From Dehalococcoidia bacterium (GTDB lineage Bacteria > Chloroflexota > Dehalococcoidia > UBA2979), in NCBI GenBank assembly GCA_029941115.1, contig JAPYRK010000003.1, forward strand, positions 1 to 64,000: a stretch of 64,000 bases of DNA, written 5' to 3'. The notes under the pieces are model-generated. The model did not search any database and had not been told where the DNA came from. It saw nothing but the letters and a program-made list of their open reading frames with translations. A program made the translations under genes and the position numbers. Of the stretch, positions 44,592-53,621 are shown piece by piece (positions within the stretch are counted from its first letter, which is position 1; the number at the start of each line of letters is the position of its first letter).

Positions 44592-45333
44592 AGTTTTTTT
44601 CTAGTAATGCCGAAATACGTGAACGCTCTAAAATTTCGACCGCTCCTATACCTTCGATTTCCATATCAATCGTGTCGGAAAGTCCTTTTATAGCTAAGTG
44701 TGCTCGCTCGTCATTTATCCTGATCAGTGGCTCAACGATATTCCACCGTGAACATCCAACGTATCGGTCCTGTGATTGGCTTACGTGCACTGCCCAGTCC
44801 AAGGCACGCTCCTTAACGTCGTAGTGCGAAAAGAGCCTGTAATTTAAATCCCAACCGTCCGAATCTTGGTAGTAAATTGGTTCCCAATTAATTGCGAGTG
44901 GAGTATCTGAATGATTCTGTGGATCTAGTGCTATCAGCCAGAGAGAATGAGCGAGTACTAGAGGAGTGGTTCTGTATTCACCTTTGACGCACCACGTATT
45001 AGCATACGCGTCGCCAAGAGCACCTTGAACACGTCGATCAACATGTAGGCCTGCCCCCATGAGTATTCTGGTAATGAGGATATGTGCTAGTAATTTAGCC
45101 TCATCAGGCGTACAAGTGGATTCTCCAGTTGGTAAACTTATTTGTTGGTTGTCCTCATTTGTGAAACCGCTAAATGTGCTGTCAATTCCTCGCGTAGCCT
45201 CGAACGCATTTTCTCCTCCAAGTAAGCTCAGGAGATGATCAAGTATGGGTATGTCCCTGATTTCATGGCCATCACGAAGTGATGGCCAGATATCAAAGAT
45301 TATTTCTATTGTGGTTCTAGTTCGTTCTTGCAT
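44584..45333 (-). CDS. Hypothetical protein
   Basis: I do not recognise this 249-residue protein. It is soluble, rich in Asp, Glu and Trp, and has several paired aromatic segments such as SLWLIALDPQ and WDLNYRLFSHYD. It has no clear catalytic motif, no membrane segment and no signal peptide. Codon usage is like its neighbours. It overlaps the HTH gene end by 8 bp and lies divergent from the DUF192 lipoprotein gene, with about 60 bp between start codons. The ribosome site is weak. Confidence 0.65.
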   Translation of the reverse strand: MQERTRTTIEIIFDIWPSLRDGHEIRDIPILDHLLSLLGGENAFEATRGIDSTFSGFTNEDNQQISLPTGESTCTPDEAKLLAHILITRILMGAGLHVDRRVQGALGDAYANTWCVKGEYRTTPLVLAHSLWLIALDPQNHSDTPLAINWEPIYYQDSDGWDLNYRLFSHYDVKERALDWAVHVSQSQDRYVGCSRWNIVEPLIRINDERAHLAIKGLSDTIDMEIEGIGAVEILERSRISALLEKNSK

Positions 45334-45395
45334 CAGCTGAACCCATGTTAATACTTAAACTCAGTACAATACTTATCTGTCATGGGAGGCGATAT

Positions 45396-45923
45396 ATGCG
45401 ACTAACAATATTTATTTTCGTATGTGTTCTGTTGACCAGCTGTAATAATCTAATCGACCAACCAGATAAATCGCATTTACCAGCCAGCGATTTTTCAGTG
45501 ACTGCCGGTACGTCAAGTAAGGAGTCAATATCTACGACGAAATCCTACGTTGAGTTTGTGAGGGATGGGAAAGAACTGTCTAGGCTAGACGTAGAAATTC
45601 CGTTGCCTGACGAGTATTCTATTGGCTTTTCTGGACGAAGTATGATCGGCAATCAAGGCATGCTTTTCCTTTATCCGAATGGACAAACTGGACCATTTTG
45701 GATGAAAGATACACATTTTAATTTAACTATTGCGTGGATTAATATAAATAATAAAATTATCGGAATCGATACTATGACTGCTGACACAGAGGTATATCAT
45801 CATCCTCCTGGCGAGTACTTCGCAGCTTTGGAAGCGCCAGAAAGATGGTACATTAATCACGGAATTCAAATTGGCGATACTGTAAATTTTTACTACGATT
45901 CAGGTGATTTGGGTCTCAAATAG
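45396..45923 (+). CDS. DUF192 lipoprotein
   Basis: An exported protein of about 175 residues with a lipoprotein signal (hydrophobic stretch, then LLTSC at the cleavage site), a Ser/Thr-rich spacer, and a DUF192 domain (SGRSMIGNQGMLFLYPNGQTGPFWMKDTHFNLTIAWININNKIIGID). DUF192 proteins are small beta-barrel-like and of unclear function, often found outside the cytoplasm. I choose the ATG at 45396 with GGGAGG 7 nt upstream; a start at 45345 would put a hydrophilic extension before the signal peptide. Confidence 0.88.
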   Translation: MRLTIFIFVCVLLTSCNNLIDQPDKSHLPASDFSVTAGTSSKESISTTKSYVEFVRDGKELSRLDVEIPLPDEYSIGFSGRSMIGNQGMLFLYPNGQTGPFWMKDTHFNLTIAWININNKIIGIDTMTADTEVYHHPPGEYFAALEAPERWYINHGIQIGDTVNFYYDSGDLGLK

Positions 45924-45996
45924 CGATAGAGCCATGGCTGACAATCGCTGGATTTTCAAGGGCCAAAAGAGGTTTTGTAAAGGTTAGGAAATTGAT

Positions 45997-46296
45997 TTGT
46001 CAGACATGACGATAGTTGCGAAATTATTGGATGATTTTGGAGACAACTGGCACTGGGTGGTCCTTCACGATGTGGAGCCTCGAGATGAGACTCATTTTTG
46101 GGCCTCACATATAGACACGATTTGTGGGGTAATACTTGATGAGGGTGGATCCGTGGCAGAGTTAGTAGATACAGGGGCTCCAGACGAGCCAGATTGCAGC
46201 ATGTGTCTGTCTGGTGGATCGGGACTGAGTTCTCGCGTTTTACAAGAAGCTGAAAAAATTCTTGAGGTAGCGATACCCGGCTACTTTCGACGGTAA
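45997..46296 (+). CDS. Small hypothetical protein
   Basis: A 99-residue acidic protein, with no family I can name. It holds a Cys pair (DCSMCLSGG) after a region rich in Asp and Glu, and a His/Trp-rich beginning (NWHWVVLHDVEPRDETHFW). It may bind a metal but this is a guess. TTG at 45997 has AGGAA 6 nt before it; the ATG at 46006 is the other choice, with spacing of 15. It follows the DUF192 lipoprotein by 73 bp. Confidence 0.6.
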   Translation: MSDMTIVAKLLDDFGDNWHWVVLHDVEPRDETHFWASHIDTICGVILDEGGSVAELVDTGAPDEPDCSMCLSGGSGLSSRVLQEAEKILEVAIPGYFRR

Positions 46297-46336
46297 CCCT
46301 CCCTGGCCTAGTAAAAGAATTTTGGGAATGAATAAT

Positions 46337-46756
46337 TTATGTAAGAGCAAGTTCTCGGATAGCAGCGAGTACTTTTAGTAGCTCTTCATCATCCGGGCCA
46401 GCTTCGTCAGGGATGTGATATCCAATGAATGCATCAACTACCGACTTATGATCGTCGATTACAAAGTCTGGGATTACGTTCACACCAAGTGGTTCAAGTT
46501 TTGCGTGGTGGTCTTCAAGAGGCTTGATAAAATAGTCTTCCACTAATTCGTCTAACTCATGCCGACGCATGTCCCAACGACGAATGCCAACGCCTGACCA
46601 GATATAGATTGTGTGTCCTTCTTGAATTAGGGCTTCAAATACATCACGGGTATGATTCCGAAGTTTCCCGTTCCACATAATTAGAGTGTTATCAACATCG
46701 AAAAACACATTTAGAGGTTTATATGAGGTTTCAGGGATGGTGCTATTTTGAGTCAT
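46337..46756 (-). CDS. HAD-superfamily hydrolase, capless
   Basis: A small HAD-fold phosphatase-like protein of about 139 residues. Motif I is VFFDVDNTL (Asp nucleophile and acid), motif II is IWSG, and the C-terminal acid pair is PDFVIDDHKSVVDAF. No cap domain is visible, so it may act on a large substrate. I choose the ATG at 46756, 14 nt after the upstream stop; a TTG at 46783 would overlap the upstream gene. Both ribosome sites are poor. It is coupled to the alpha/beta hydrolase upstream. Confidence 0.8.
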   Translation of the reverse strand: MTQNSTIPETSYKPLNVFFDVDNTLIMWNGKLRNHTRDVFEALIQEGHTIYIWSGVGIRRWDMRRHELDELVEDYFIKPLEDHHAKLEPLGVNVIPDFVIDDHKSVVDAFIGYHIPDEAGPDDEELLKVLAAIRELALT

Positions 46757-46769
46757 ATTCACAGTCCAA

Positions 46770-47540
46770 TCATATTGTTTCAAGAAAATTACTGACTAGT
46801 TCATTGAAGAGTGTTGGATTTTCAAAATATACCGAATGGCCTAAGTCTTCCAATTCGACGTAAGTCGTGCCATCAATGATGTTGGCGAATGCTTCGATTA
46901 AAGGAGGGGGTATGACAACATCTTCTTTGCCCACCAACGCCAGCATTGGTACCGAAAGCTTCATCACATCTGCGAGCGTAGGAGTATCGGTGCTAACCGA
47001 TGTAATATTTGGGTTTCTTGGCGGATTTAGGCCCGCTATTTGCTCATAGAGGAATGTGGACTGAGGATGTTCTCTTTTGAATTTATTTCCGATTGCACGT
47101 TGTTCCAGATTGAGGGGAGCAGACGAATCTCTTAAGGATTCAGCGAGAGTTTTTTGCTCCGGCCAATCGAAGAATCCCCACGTCCCCCCCATCACAAGGC
47201 TCCAGACCCTTTCTGGGTATTTGATTGAGAGACCTAACCCGGTCCGACCTCCCATCGATTGGCATATCAGGCCCACGCTTTCTAGTCCGAGTTTGTCAAT
47301 TAGTAGTTTTAGATCTTCGACGAATCGAGATCCACCCTGTTGATTCTCGTCTTCTGACCAACAAAATCCTCTGTGATCGATGGTGACACAGCGGTAATTT
47401 TTGGAGAAATACGGGATTTGTTGCCACCAAGAGATGTGATTTCCTGCAGCACCATGAAGAAAAATGAGAGTAGGGGCATCTTCTGGTCCCGAGTGATCCT
47501 CATAATAAAGATTACATCCGCCTACGTCTAAATACGTCAT
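46770..47540 (-). CDS. Alpha/beta hydrolase (serine type)
   Basis: An alpha/beta hydrolase of about 256 residues. LIFLHGAAGNHISWWQQIP gives the oxyanion region, ICQSMGGRTGLGLS the nucleophile Ser, VGKEDVVIPP the acid and DLGHSVYFENP the catalytic His. Relatives include 3-oxoadipate enol-lactonase and meta-cleavage product hydrolases; the precise substrate is unknown. I take the ATG at 47540 with AAGGA at good spacing over the GTG at 47561. A HAD gene follows. Confidence 0.9.
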   Translation of the reverse strand: MTYLDVGGCNLYYEDHSGPEDAPTLIFLHGAAGNHISWWQQIPYFSKNYRCVTIDHRGFCWSEDENQQGGSRFVEDLKLLIDKLGLESVGLICQSMGGRTGLGLSIKYPERVWSLVMGGTWGFFDWPEQKTLAESLRDSSAPLNLEQRAIGNKFKREHPQSTFLYEQIAGLNPPRNPNITSVSTDTPTLADVMKLSVPMLALVGKEDVVIPPPLIEAFANIIDGTTYVELEDLGHSVYFENPTLFNELVSNFLETI

Positions 47541-47588
47541 AATTTTCCTTCGGGTCAGCACCTCTGAATTGACAGGTTATCGGTTTAT

Positions 47589-48107
47589 TTAGTTGGTGTC
47601 TAAGAAAGAGGAGGCATGTCTGTCATCGTTCATATGATTCCAGCCGATTTGTCTGGCTAAATTTTCTTGTTCGTCGACGGGAAGTTTGAGATACAGAGCT
47701 TCACTTTCTACAAGGAGTTCCTTTTTTATAGATCTGATATCCGCGTTTACATTCACCCTTCGGCCAGTATGCTTGCTAACTGAGGCCGACACCATGAGGG
47801 CATCATCTGTAGTGACACGTGACCGGTATTTAATTTCCAGTTTAGCGGTTACCCCAAGGACACCTAGTTGAGACCAGAGGGCCCAAGCCATAGCTTCATC
47901 GATTAGCGAGGCGAGAATTCCACCATGTACGATACTGGGAAATCCTTGGTCTTCAACTCGCGGGTCATATAGTGATTGAACTGAACCGTCATCGAGTCGA
48001 TTGAATTTCATTCCCAGACCTGCGTCATTGTGAATTCCGCACGCGAAGCAGACTTGATTATAGAAACTGTCAGGGAATTGGTTAGTATTTTGAGGCCTTG
48101 TTTCCAT
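47589..48107 (-). CDS. PaaI-like hotdog thioesterase
   Basis: A 172-residue hotdog thioesterase of the PaaI/YiiD group. CFACGIHNDAGLGMKFN, then GFPSIVHGGILASLIDEAMAWALW (the conserved HGG and the acidic catalytic residue in LIDEAM) are characteristic. It should cleave acyl-CoA esters, perhaps aryl or short-chain ones. AAGGA lies 5 nt before the ATG at 48107. It precedes the alpha/beta hydrolase gene by 48 bp in the same direction. Confidence 0.9.
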   Translation of the reverse strand: METRPQNTNQFPDSFYNQVCFACGIHNDAGLGMKFNRLDDGSVQSLYDPRVEDQGFPSIVHGGILASLIDEAMAWALWSQLGVLGVTAKLEIKYRSRVTTDDALMVSASVSKHTGRRVNVNADIRSIKKELLVESEALYLKLPVDEQENLARQIGWNHMNDDRHASSFLDTN

Positions 48108-48227
48108 GAGGATCCTTCGTCTAAAGCCGAGAATTTATGAATCTAGTTTTTAATGATAGGTCTAAGCGGTGAAGTGTCATAATCTAATTGAGATTGAGAA
48201 CATAAAAATATTATCGGAGTAAGATTA

Positions 48228-49133
48228 ATGCCCCAAAACCTGGAGAGTAGCAGACCGATTCTTGGAGGGCAGGCCGTAGTAGAAGGGATTATGATTCGAG
48301 GTGCACATAGTGTCACTATTGCGGTAAAAAACCCCAGTGATTCGATATTAGTTAAAAGCGAAGAACTAAATAATTTCTTTGCAGGTCGATTACGATCTGT
48401 CCCTTTTATACGTGGAGTTATTGTTCTAACAGAAACTCTGGTGCTTGGCCTTCGTGCGCTTACATGGTCTTCTGGGGTAGCAACTGGTGACATTGAACAA
48501 GAAGATCAGGAGGCCGGACTAACGTTTCTTGATTGGGTAATTTTTATCTTAGCTTTTGGAACAGGCCTTGCTATATTTTTTGTGGGTCCGGTTGTTGCAA
48601 CCAGTTGGCTTGAGAATATCTTTGCGGACTGGGTTGCCGTGTTATGCGAGGGAGTCCTCCGTATTTTTTTCTTGCTAGTTTATATTTGGTTGATTGGTCA
48701 TTTATCTGACGTTCAGCGAATGTTTCAGTTTCATGGTGCCGAGCATATGGCGATAGCTGCTGCTGAGGCACTTACACCGCTCACAAATCAGAACGTAAGA
48801 AATTTTTCTAGATTGCACCCAAGATGTGGAACTTCATTTTTACTCACTGTTGCGTTGGTGTCTGTAGTGATATTTACATTCGCTGGTAGTGATCCCCTTT
48901 GGTGGCGAATGCTGTCGCGATTGATGTTGATTCCGGCAGTCGCGAGTGTGGCTTATGAGGGGATACGACTGGCAGACAGGTTTCAAGGTTTTTTCCTTGT
49001 TAAGTTGATCTCTAGTGGAAATCTTAATTTGCAAAGATTAACTACGAGGATCCCCGATGATGAACACATCGATCTGGCAATACTTGCGGTATCTAGGGCT
49101 CAGGCGTTTGAAGATACTGTTATCGAGCGTTAA
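48228..49133 (+). CDS. DUF1385 membrane protein
   Basis: A 301-residue DUF1385 (YqhQ-like) protein. The start SRPILGGQAVVEGIMIRGAHSVTIAVKNP and the HGAEHMAIAAAEA and RFSRLHPRCGTSFLLTV segments match the family. About four to five hydrophobic segments are present (WVIFILAFGTGLAIFFVGPVVA and others). The family is annotated as metal-dependent but its role is unknown. In other bacteria it often lies near rpmE and prfA; that is not the case here. GGAG is 9 nt upstream. Confidence 0.9.
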   Translation: MPQNLESSRPILGGQAVVEGIMIRGAHSVTIAVKNPSDSILVKSEELNNFFAGRLRSVPFIRGVIVLTETLVLGLRALTWSSGVATGDIEQEDQEAGLTFLDWVIFILAFGTGLAIFFVGPVVATSWLENIFADWVAVLCEGVLRIFFLLVYIWLIGHLSDVQRMFQFHGAEHMAIAAAEALTPLTNQNVRNFSRLHPRCGTSFLLTVALVSVVIFTFAGSDPLWWRMLSRLMLIPAVASVAYEGIRLADRFQGFFLVKLISSGNLNLQRLTTRIPDDEHIDLAILAVSRAQAFEDTVIER

Positions 49134-49225
49134 CTATTCTTGTAATACTCGACAGCCATGGCGATAAACTCGAGTTGCCGCTACGATTTGCACGCATCAC
49201 ATTAAATTACTGATAAGGAAGATTG

Positions 49226-49945
49226 ATGACCTCATTAACTGTTACTGACACAATAATCACCCGAGCTTTATCGGAGGGCCGTTTGCTTCTGTCCGAAGTC
49301 GAATCAAAAAATTTACTAGTTGCCGAAGGGATCTCAGTGACTGATGCTCAGTTAGCAAGAGACCCTGACGAAGCAGCTTCGGTCGCTGAATCTTTAGGGT
49401 ATCCCGTAGTTATGAAAATAATTTCACCTGATATTGCACATAAATCCGATGTGGGCGGGGTAGTGGTAGGCCTGACTGACTCGGACGAAGTGAAATCTGC
49501 CTATGACGAAATGATGAGAAAGGTTTCTTCGGTTGTCTCGACTGCAAGAATTGAAGGTGTGTCAGTGCAGACCATGGCGAAGCCAGGCATTGAGGTTATA
49601 GTTGGCGCCACTACTGATCCCCAGTTTGGACCAGTTATGATGTTTGGTCTTGGTGGTGTGTTCGTAGAAGTACTCAAAGATGTTTCGTTTAGGGTGGTTC
49701 CGCTTGAGCCTCGAGATGCGAAACAAATGGTTCGTGAAATCGATGCATTACCAATTTTAGAGGGAGTTAGAGGACAAGATGGCGCAGATCTCGAGGCATT
49801 AGAGGCACTTCTTCTTTCTATTTCAGAATTGATTGAGCGTCGTCCCGAGATTGCAGAGCTGGATTTGAACCCCGTTTTTGCTTATTCGGATGGTGCGATC
49901 GCGGTAGATGCGCGGATAGTACTCCATTCACAGAATGGCGTTTAG
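49226..49945 (+). CDS. ADP-forming acyl-CoA synthetase, ATP-grasp (beta) subunit
   Basis: The ATP-grasp subunit, about 239 residues, of a two-gene NDP-forming acetate/acyl-CoA ligase. The family core is LLSEVESKNLLVAEGISVTDAQLARDPDEA followed by PVVMKIISPDIAHKSDVGGVVVGL, with EVIVGATTDPQFGPVMMFGLGGVFVEVLKD and ELDLNPVFAYSDG near the end. It converts acyl-CoA, ADP and Pi to acid and ATP, or the reverse. I use the ATG at 49226, with AAGGAAG upstream. It is followed by the CoA-binding subunit. Confidence 0.92.
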   Translation: MTSLTVTDTIITRALSEGRLLLSEVESKNLLVAEGISVTDAQLARDPDEAASVAESLGYPVVMKIISPDIAHKSDVGGVVVGLTDSDEVKSAYDEMMRKVSSVVSTARIEGVSVQTMAKPGIEVIVGATTDPQFGPVMMFGLGGVFVEVLKDVSFRVVPLEPRDAKQMVREIDALPILEGVRGQDGADLEALEALLLSISELIERRPEIAELDLNPVFAYSDGAIAVDARIVLHSQNGV

Positions 49946-49955
49946 GAGAAAGATT

Positions 49956-51380
49956 ATGTCAGTTGATCGGAATCGGCTCGAGAGAGCACTTAATCCAAAG
50001 AGTGTAGTAGTAGTAGGAGATAAAGGGCCAGGATATATGTGGCTTTCGAACATGTCAGAATATACAGGTGCACTTTATTCTGTTCAGGTAGATCCGAATG
50101 AAATACCAGGGATTGAAGAGAAAAACATTCCGAATTTTAGCTCGATTACTGAGATTCCCGGCGAGGTAGATCTGGTGGTGTGTGCGGTTCCTAGGCAGAT
50201 TGCTCCGATAATTATCGGGCAAGCTATCGAGAAACAGGTTGGTGGGGTGTCGATGTTCACCTCTGGTTTTGCGGAAACAGGTGAACCCGATGCGATTGAA
50301 CTTCAGAAAAAAATTGTAGATGCTTGTACCGAGTCAGGAATGCCGCTTGTCGGGCCCAACTGCATGGGAATTTATAACCGTGAACTAGGTGTCAAGTTCA
50401 GCAATCAACAGGAGCAAGGTTCTGGATCCGACCTTGGTGTTATATCCCAGAGTGGGACACACGGTATAGGAATTTCGCTCGGATCACAAAGGTTAGGTAT
50501 GAAAGTCGGACGAACCATCTCCATAGGAAATGCGGTTGTCTGTAATGAGAGCGACTATGTTGAGTATCTGATAGATGACGAAAAATCCCCAATTGTCGCG
50601 ATGTACCTAGAGGGTGTCAAAGACGGACCACGTTTTTTCTCTGCCTTGAAAAAATTAGCTCAGAAGAAGCCGGTAGTTATTTGGCGAGGAGGAGGTACTG
50701 ATGCTGGTGCTAGAGCAGCGCATTCGCACACTGCTTCTCTAGCAACGGATACAGCCGTTTGGGACGGGATGATTAGGCAGTCTGGAGCTATTCCTACTGA
50801 GTCACTGGAAGATACTCTTGATGTATTGGCTGCTCTAGTTCATGCCCCTGCTTGCGCCGGCCTGGGTACTGCTCTGGTAGCTATGACTGGAGGACAATCG
50901 GTTGCAATTACAGATCAATTTCAGCGTGCTGGTTTTGACGTACCAGAACTTTCTCAGAAGTCATATGATACGCTCGGAGAATTTTTCGTCACAATCGGAG
51001 GCTCGTATAGAAATCCTTTTGACGCGGCGAGCACTATTCGAAGTGAGACAGAGAACTTGGAAAAGATTCTTGAGGTTCTTGCAGAGGATTCTAATATCGA
51101 TGGTGGAGTTGCGATCGAACTAACAACCGCTGGATTTGATAAGGAACCTGAGCGACTAGCGGCCCAACTTGACTTATTAGCAGAGTATCGGACCAAAACG
51201 AACCAACCGGTTGTCGCTATGATGCCTGAGGGTGGCGCAGTCAGCGGTCAGGCAGAGGTTGTTTTGACCGCTCGTACCAAGGTGTCAGAATCAGGATTCC
51301 CAGTATATCCTTCGTTTAGAAGAGGGGCAGAGGCATTAGCGCGCACCCAAGCTTATTGGGCATGGCGTTATTCTCTCTAG
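49956..51380 (+). CDS. ADP-forming acyl-CoA synthetase, CoA-binding (alpha) subunit
   Basis: The second subunit, about 474 residues, of the acyl-CoA synthetase. It carries the CoA-binding Rossmann domain (LNPKSVVVVGDKG), a succinyl-CoA ligase-like domain (VGPNCMGIYN, GVISQSGTHGIGISLG) and the phosphohistidine region AARAAHSHTASLATD. GGAG sits 8 nt before the ATG at 49956, and the gene begins 10 nt after the beta subunit stop. Activity on acetate, propionate or aromatic acids cannot be separated. The pair would conserve energy from CoA esters made by the CoA-transferases. Confidence 0.92.
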   Translation: MSVDRNRLERALNPKSVVVVGDKGPGYMWLSNMSEYTGALYSVQVDPNEIPGIEEKNIPNFSSITEIPGEVDLVVCAVPRQIAPIIIGQAIEKQVGGVSMFTSGFAETGEPDAIELQKKIVDACTESGMPLVGPNCMGIYNRELGVKFSNQQEQGSGSDLGVISQSGTHGIGISLGSQRLGMKVGRTISIGNAVVCNESDYVEYLIDDEKSPIVAMYLEGVKDGPRFFSALKKLAQKKPVVIWRGGGTDAGARAAHSHTASLATDTAVWDGMIRQSGAIPTESLEDTLDVLAALVHAPACAGLGTALVAMTGGQSVAITDQFQRAGFDVPELSQKSYDTLGEFFVTIGGSYRNPFDAASTIRSETENLEKILEVLAEDSNIDGGVAIELTTAGFDKEPERLAAQLDLLAEYRTKTNQPVVAMMPEGGAVSGQAEVVLTARTKVSESGFPVYPSFRRGAEALARTQAYWAWRYSL

Positions 51381-51416
51381 CGACTATGAAATTGGCAGAG
51401 CTAAGGAATATTTTGA

Positions 51417-52319
51417 TTATGAGAGCACGTCGCCTAGTCTAAGAACATCACCTGCTGCAACTTTTTTCTCGCCCGGCTGTTGAACCCTCGAAATTTTAAC
51501 TGTGCCTCCGATAGTTGATACGACAGCCGCACCATCAGTAATCTCAACTACTGTGCCAGGTTTGTCATTCACTGCTCCACCAGGATTGTATGAACTTCCA
51601 AAAAGCTTTAGGTTGATCTCATTGAGTTGAGCGCTCGCCCCTGGTTGTGGGTCACAACCACGAATTGTGTTGTGAACTATCTGACCGTGGGCCGAGAAAT
51701 TTAAAATTCCGTGATTATCTTCGCAAGGACCTTCATATGTCGCCAGCGATTCATTTTGCACAATACTCTCGGCTTTTCCACTCCGTACAAGGCCAACTGC
51801 TTCGGTCAGCGCTTCAACTCCCATTGGATATAGTTCATTGAAATAAATACTGCCTACTGTCTCATCCTCGCTAATGTTTGTTTTTTTCTGGAGAATTATC
51901 GGTCCCGTATCAATGCCTTCATCCACCCAAAAAATGGTAAGACCGGTTTCTTTTCTTCCTGCAAGAATTGCCCAGTTCATTGCAGCTCGACCTCGATGAA
52001 GAGGTAACAGGCTCGGATGATACTGAATTGCCCCGTGGGTTGCCGCTTCCAAAACATTTTGTCGAACGATGTCAGTAACAAATGCGAATACTAAAAGATC
52101 TGCCTTCCAACTCCGGTACTCGTCGAAGCCTTCATCCTTACGCAGTTCTCTCGTGAAGACATTAGGGATATTTTTTTCTTTAGCCGCCTCAGCAAGTGGA
52201 TCAGTACGTCCCTCGCGCGGCTTAGGAGTTGATATGCCGACTACTTCTTCACCGGCTGCAACTAGCGAATCGAATACATCTTTCCCAAAAGCTTGTTGCC
52301 CGAATACTACAATACGCAT
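51417..52319 (-). CDS. 10-formyltetrahydrofolate hydrolase-like formyltransferase-family protein
   Basis: A 300-residue formyltransferase-fold enzyme. It is close to the N-terminal hydrolase domain of 10-formyl-THF dehydrogenase (ALDH1L1): the segments QYHPSLLPLHRGRAAMNW, TIFWVDEGIDTGPIILQK, LATYEGPCEDN and VHNTIRGCDPQPGA line up with that enzyme better than with methionyl-tRNA formyltransferase. The catalytic His and Asp (HPSLLP, DTG) are present. It may hydrolyse 10-formyl-THF or move a formyl group; no aldehyde dehydrogenase domain is attached. GGGAG lies about 10 nt upstream of the ATG. Confidence 0.85.
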   Translation of the reverse strand: MRIVVFGQQAFGKDVFDSLVAAGEEVVGISTPKPREGRTDPLAEAAKEKNIPNVFTRELRKDEGFDEYRSWKADLLVFAFVTDIVRQNVLEAATHGAIQYHPSLLPLHRGRAAMNWAILAGRKETGLTIFWVDEGIDTGPIILQKKTNISEDETVGSIYFNELYPMGVEALTEAVGLVRSGKAESIVQNESLATYEGPCEDNHGILNFSAHGQIVHNTIRGCDPQPGASAQLNEINLKLFGSSYNPGGAVNDKPGTVVEITDGAAVVSTIGGTVKISRVQQPGEKKVAAGDVLRLGDVLS

Positions 52320-52405
52320 AACGTTTTCTCTCCCATTCTGAATGACATTTTTTTGGCGCCGAGCTATTTATTTTGTGGAATAAAAAATGACTCGCTCATC
52401 ATACT

Positions 52406-53500
52406 TCATGAGAAGAGGGAAGGGAGTACAGGGAGTGCTTCTATGGCCCGCCTTGCATGATGGAGCCCACTTTTGTGTACCTCGGCCATTCTTCCGGATG
52501 GAGTGGCGACGGCCCCAATGACGAAGACAGCAAATGTCAAGAATACTGACGTCGAATAATTTTCGAGGAGTTCTTGGAAAAAATATCCAGGCGTGCCTAG
52601 TCGCTTCAATTCCGCATTGTAAAAGGAGAGTAGACTCAATAATTCATCCTGCGTCAGCTCCTTATTCAAACTGAGCGTTAGAAAGTATGCGACATCGTAG
52701 ACCCCTCGAGCTTTTGCGGTAAATTGCCAATCGATAGCTGCGACATCACAATTCTCAGAAAAAAATAAGTTATCTAATCGAAAGTCACCGTGAATTATTG
52801 AGACTGGTGGCGTTGACAACGATTGCAGCAGATTAGGGTAGTCATCAACTGCTTGGTCGATGAGCCGAGCGGTCAGTGGAGGCACTTCGGTAGACTGCTC
52901 GTACAGTTCCCACGCAGTTCTAAAGGCATTTTGAACAGGTTTTGCATTGTGAAGACCGACAGTTGTGTATGGGAGCCAGGAATTGTGGTCCTCAGCGGAA
53001 CAATCCCAATAGGTAGCGTGTAATGACGCGAGTGCACCTAGCGCACTCTTGGCCTCATCATACGAGCATCCCTGTAGCTGATCTCCTTGATTTTCTGCCG
53101 CCAGTGGTTCCAGCAATAATAAGTGTTCTGTAGCGTGTTCAGTTTCTCGATGCTCTGCATAATAAACTTCAGGTAAAACTAAGGAACTGGTTTTTCTGAG
53201 GCTCGGCGCCAAGACCCTGTAAAAATTGACCTCTCGCTCGAACCACCGCTGAAAATTTGCAACACTAGACCCCGATTTGGGAGTATTTTTCGCAATTATT
53301 TTGGTTGGTCCGATTCCGTCTTCATAGCCAATATTTAAGAAAACCACATCACTATTTGCGCCGGTCATGTCGCCAATTTCTGCAGTGTTTATCTGTCGGA
53401 CAGTCGTCAAATTATCGATTAACCCGTGCTCTCGGAAAAGATGGGTCATCCACCTCGGTGTCAGCTCTTCAACGTGAATTGGCATATTGTTAGGATCCAT
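52406..53500 (-). CDS. Aminoglycoside phosphotransferase-like kinase
   Basis: A 364-residue protein of the APH/choline kinase-like fold. The nucleotide-binding start is degenerate, but the catalytic loop IHGDFRLDNLFF and the metal loop AIDWQFTAKARGVYDVAYFL are clear. Relatives phosphorylate small alcohols or amines, and many are uncharacterised, including EcKinase-like and APH_2 proteins in Chloroflexota. The substrate is unknown. The start ATG at 53500 has a poor ribosome site. It is divergent from the M16 pair. Confidence 0.85.
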   Translation of the reverse strand: MDPNNMPIHVEELTPRWMTHLFREHGLIDNLTTVRQINTAEIGDMTGANSDVVFLNIGYEDGIGPTKIIAKNTPKSGSSVANFQRWFEREVNFYRVLAPSLRKTSSLVLPEVYYAEHRETEHATEHLLLLEPLAAENQGDQLQGCSYDEAKSALGALASLHATYWDCSAEDHNSWLPYTTVGLHNAKPVQNAFRTAWELYEQSTEVPPLTARLIDQAVDDYPNLLQSLSTPPVSIIHGDFRLDNLFFSENCDVAAIDWQFTAKARGVYDVAYFLTLSLNKELTQDELLSLLSFYNAELKRLGTPGYFFQELLENYSTSVFLTFAVFVIGAVATPSGRMAEVHKSGLHHARRAIEALPVLPSLFS

Positions 53501-53621
53501 AAAATCACTTTTCTACACGATTATTTCGTCGGTAATGTGGGAACACGGTTATAGTGGTTTGGTGCACGACGAGCTCAAGCAGTCACGTGCGAAATAATTA
53601 GTAAATTAGGGATTAACTTAG

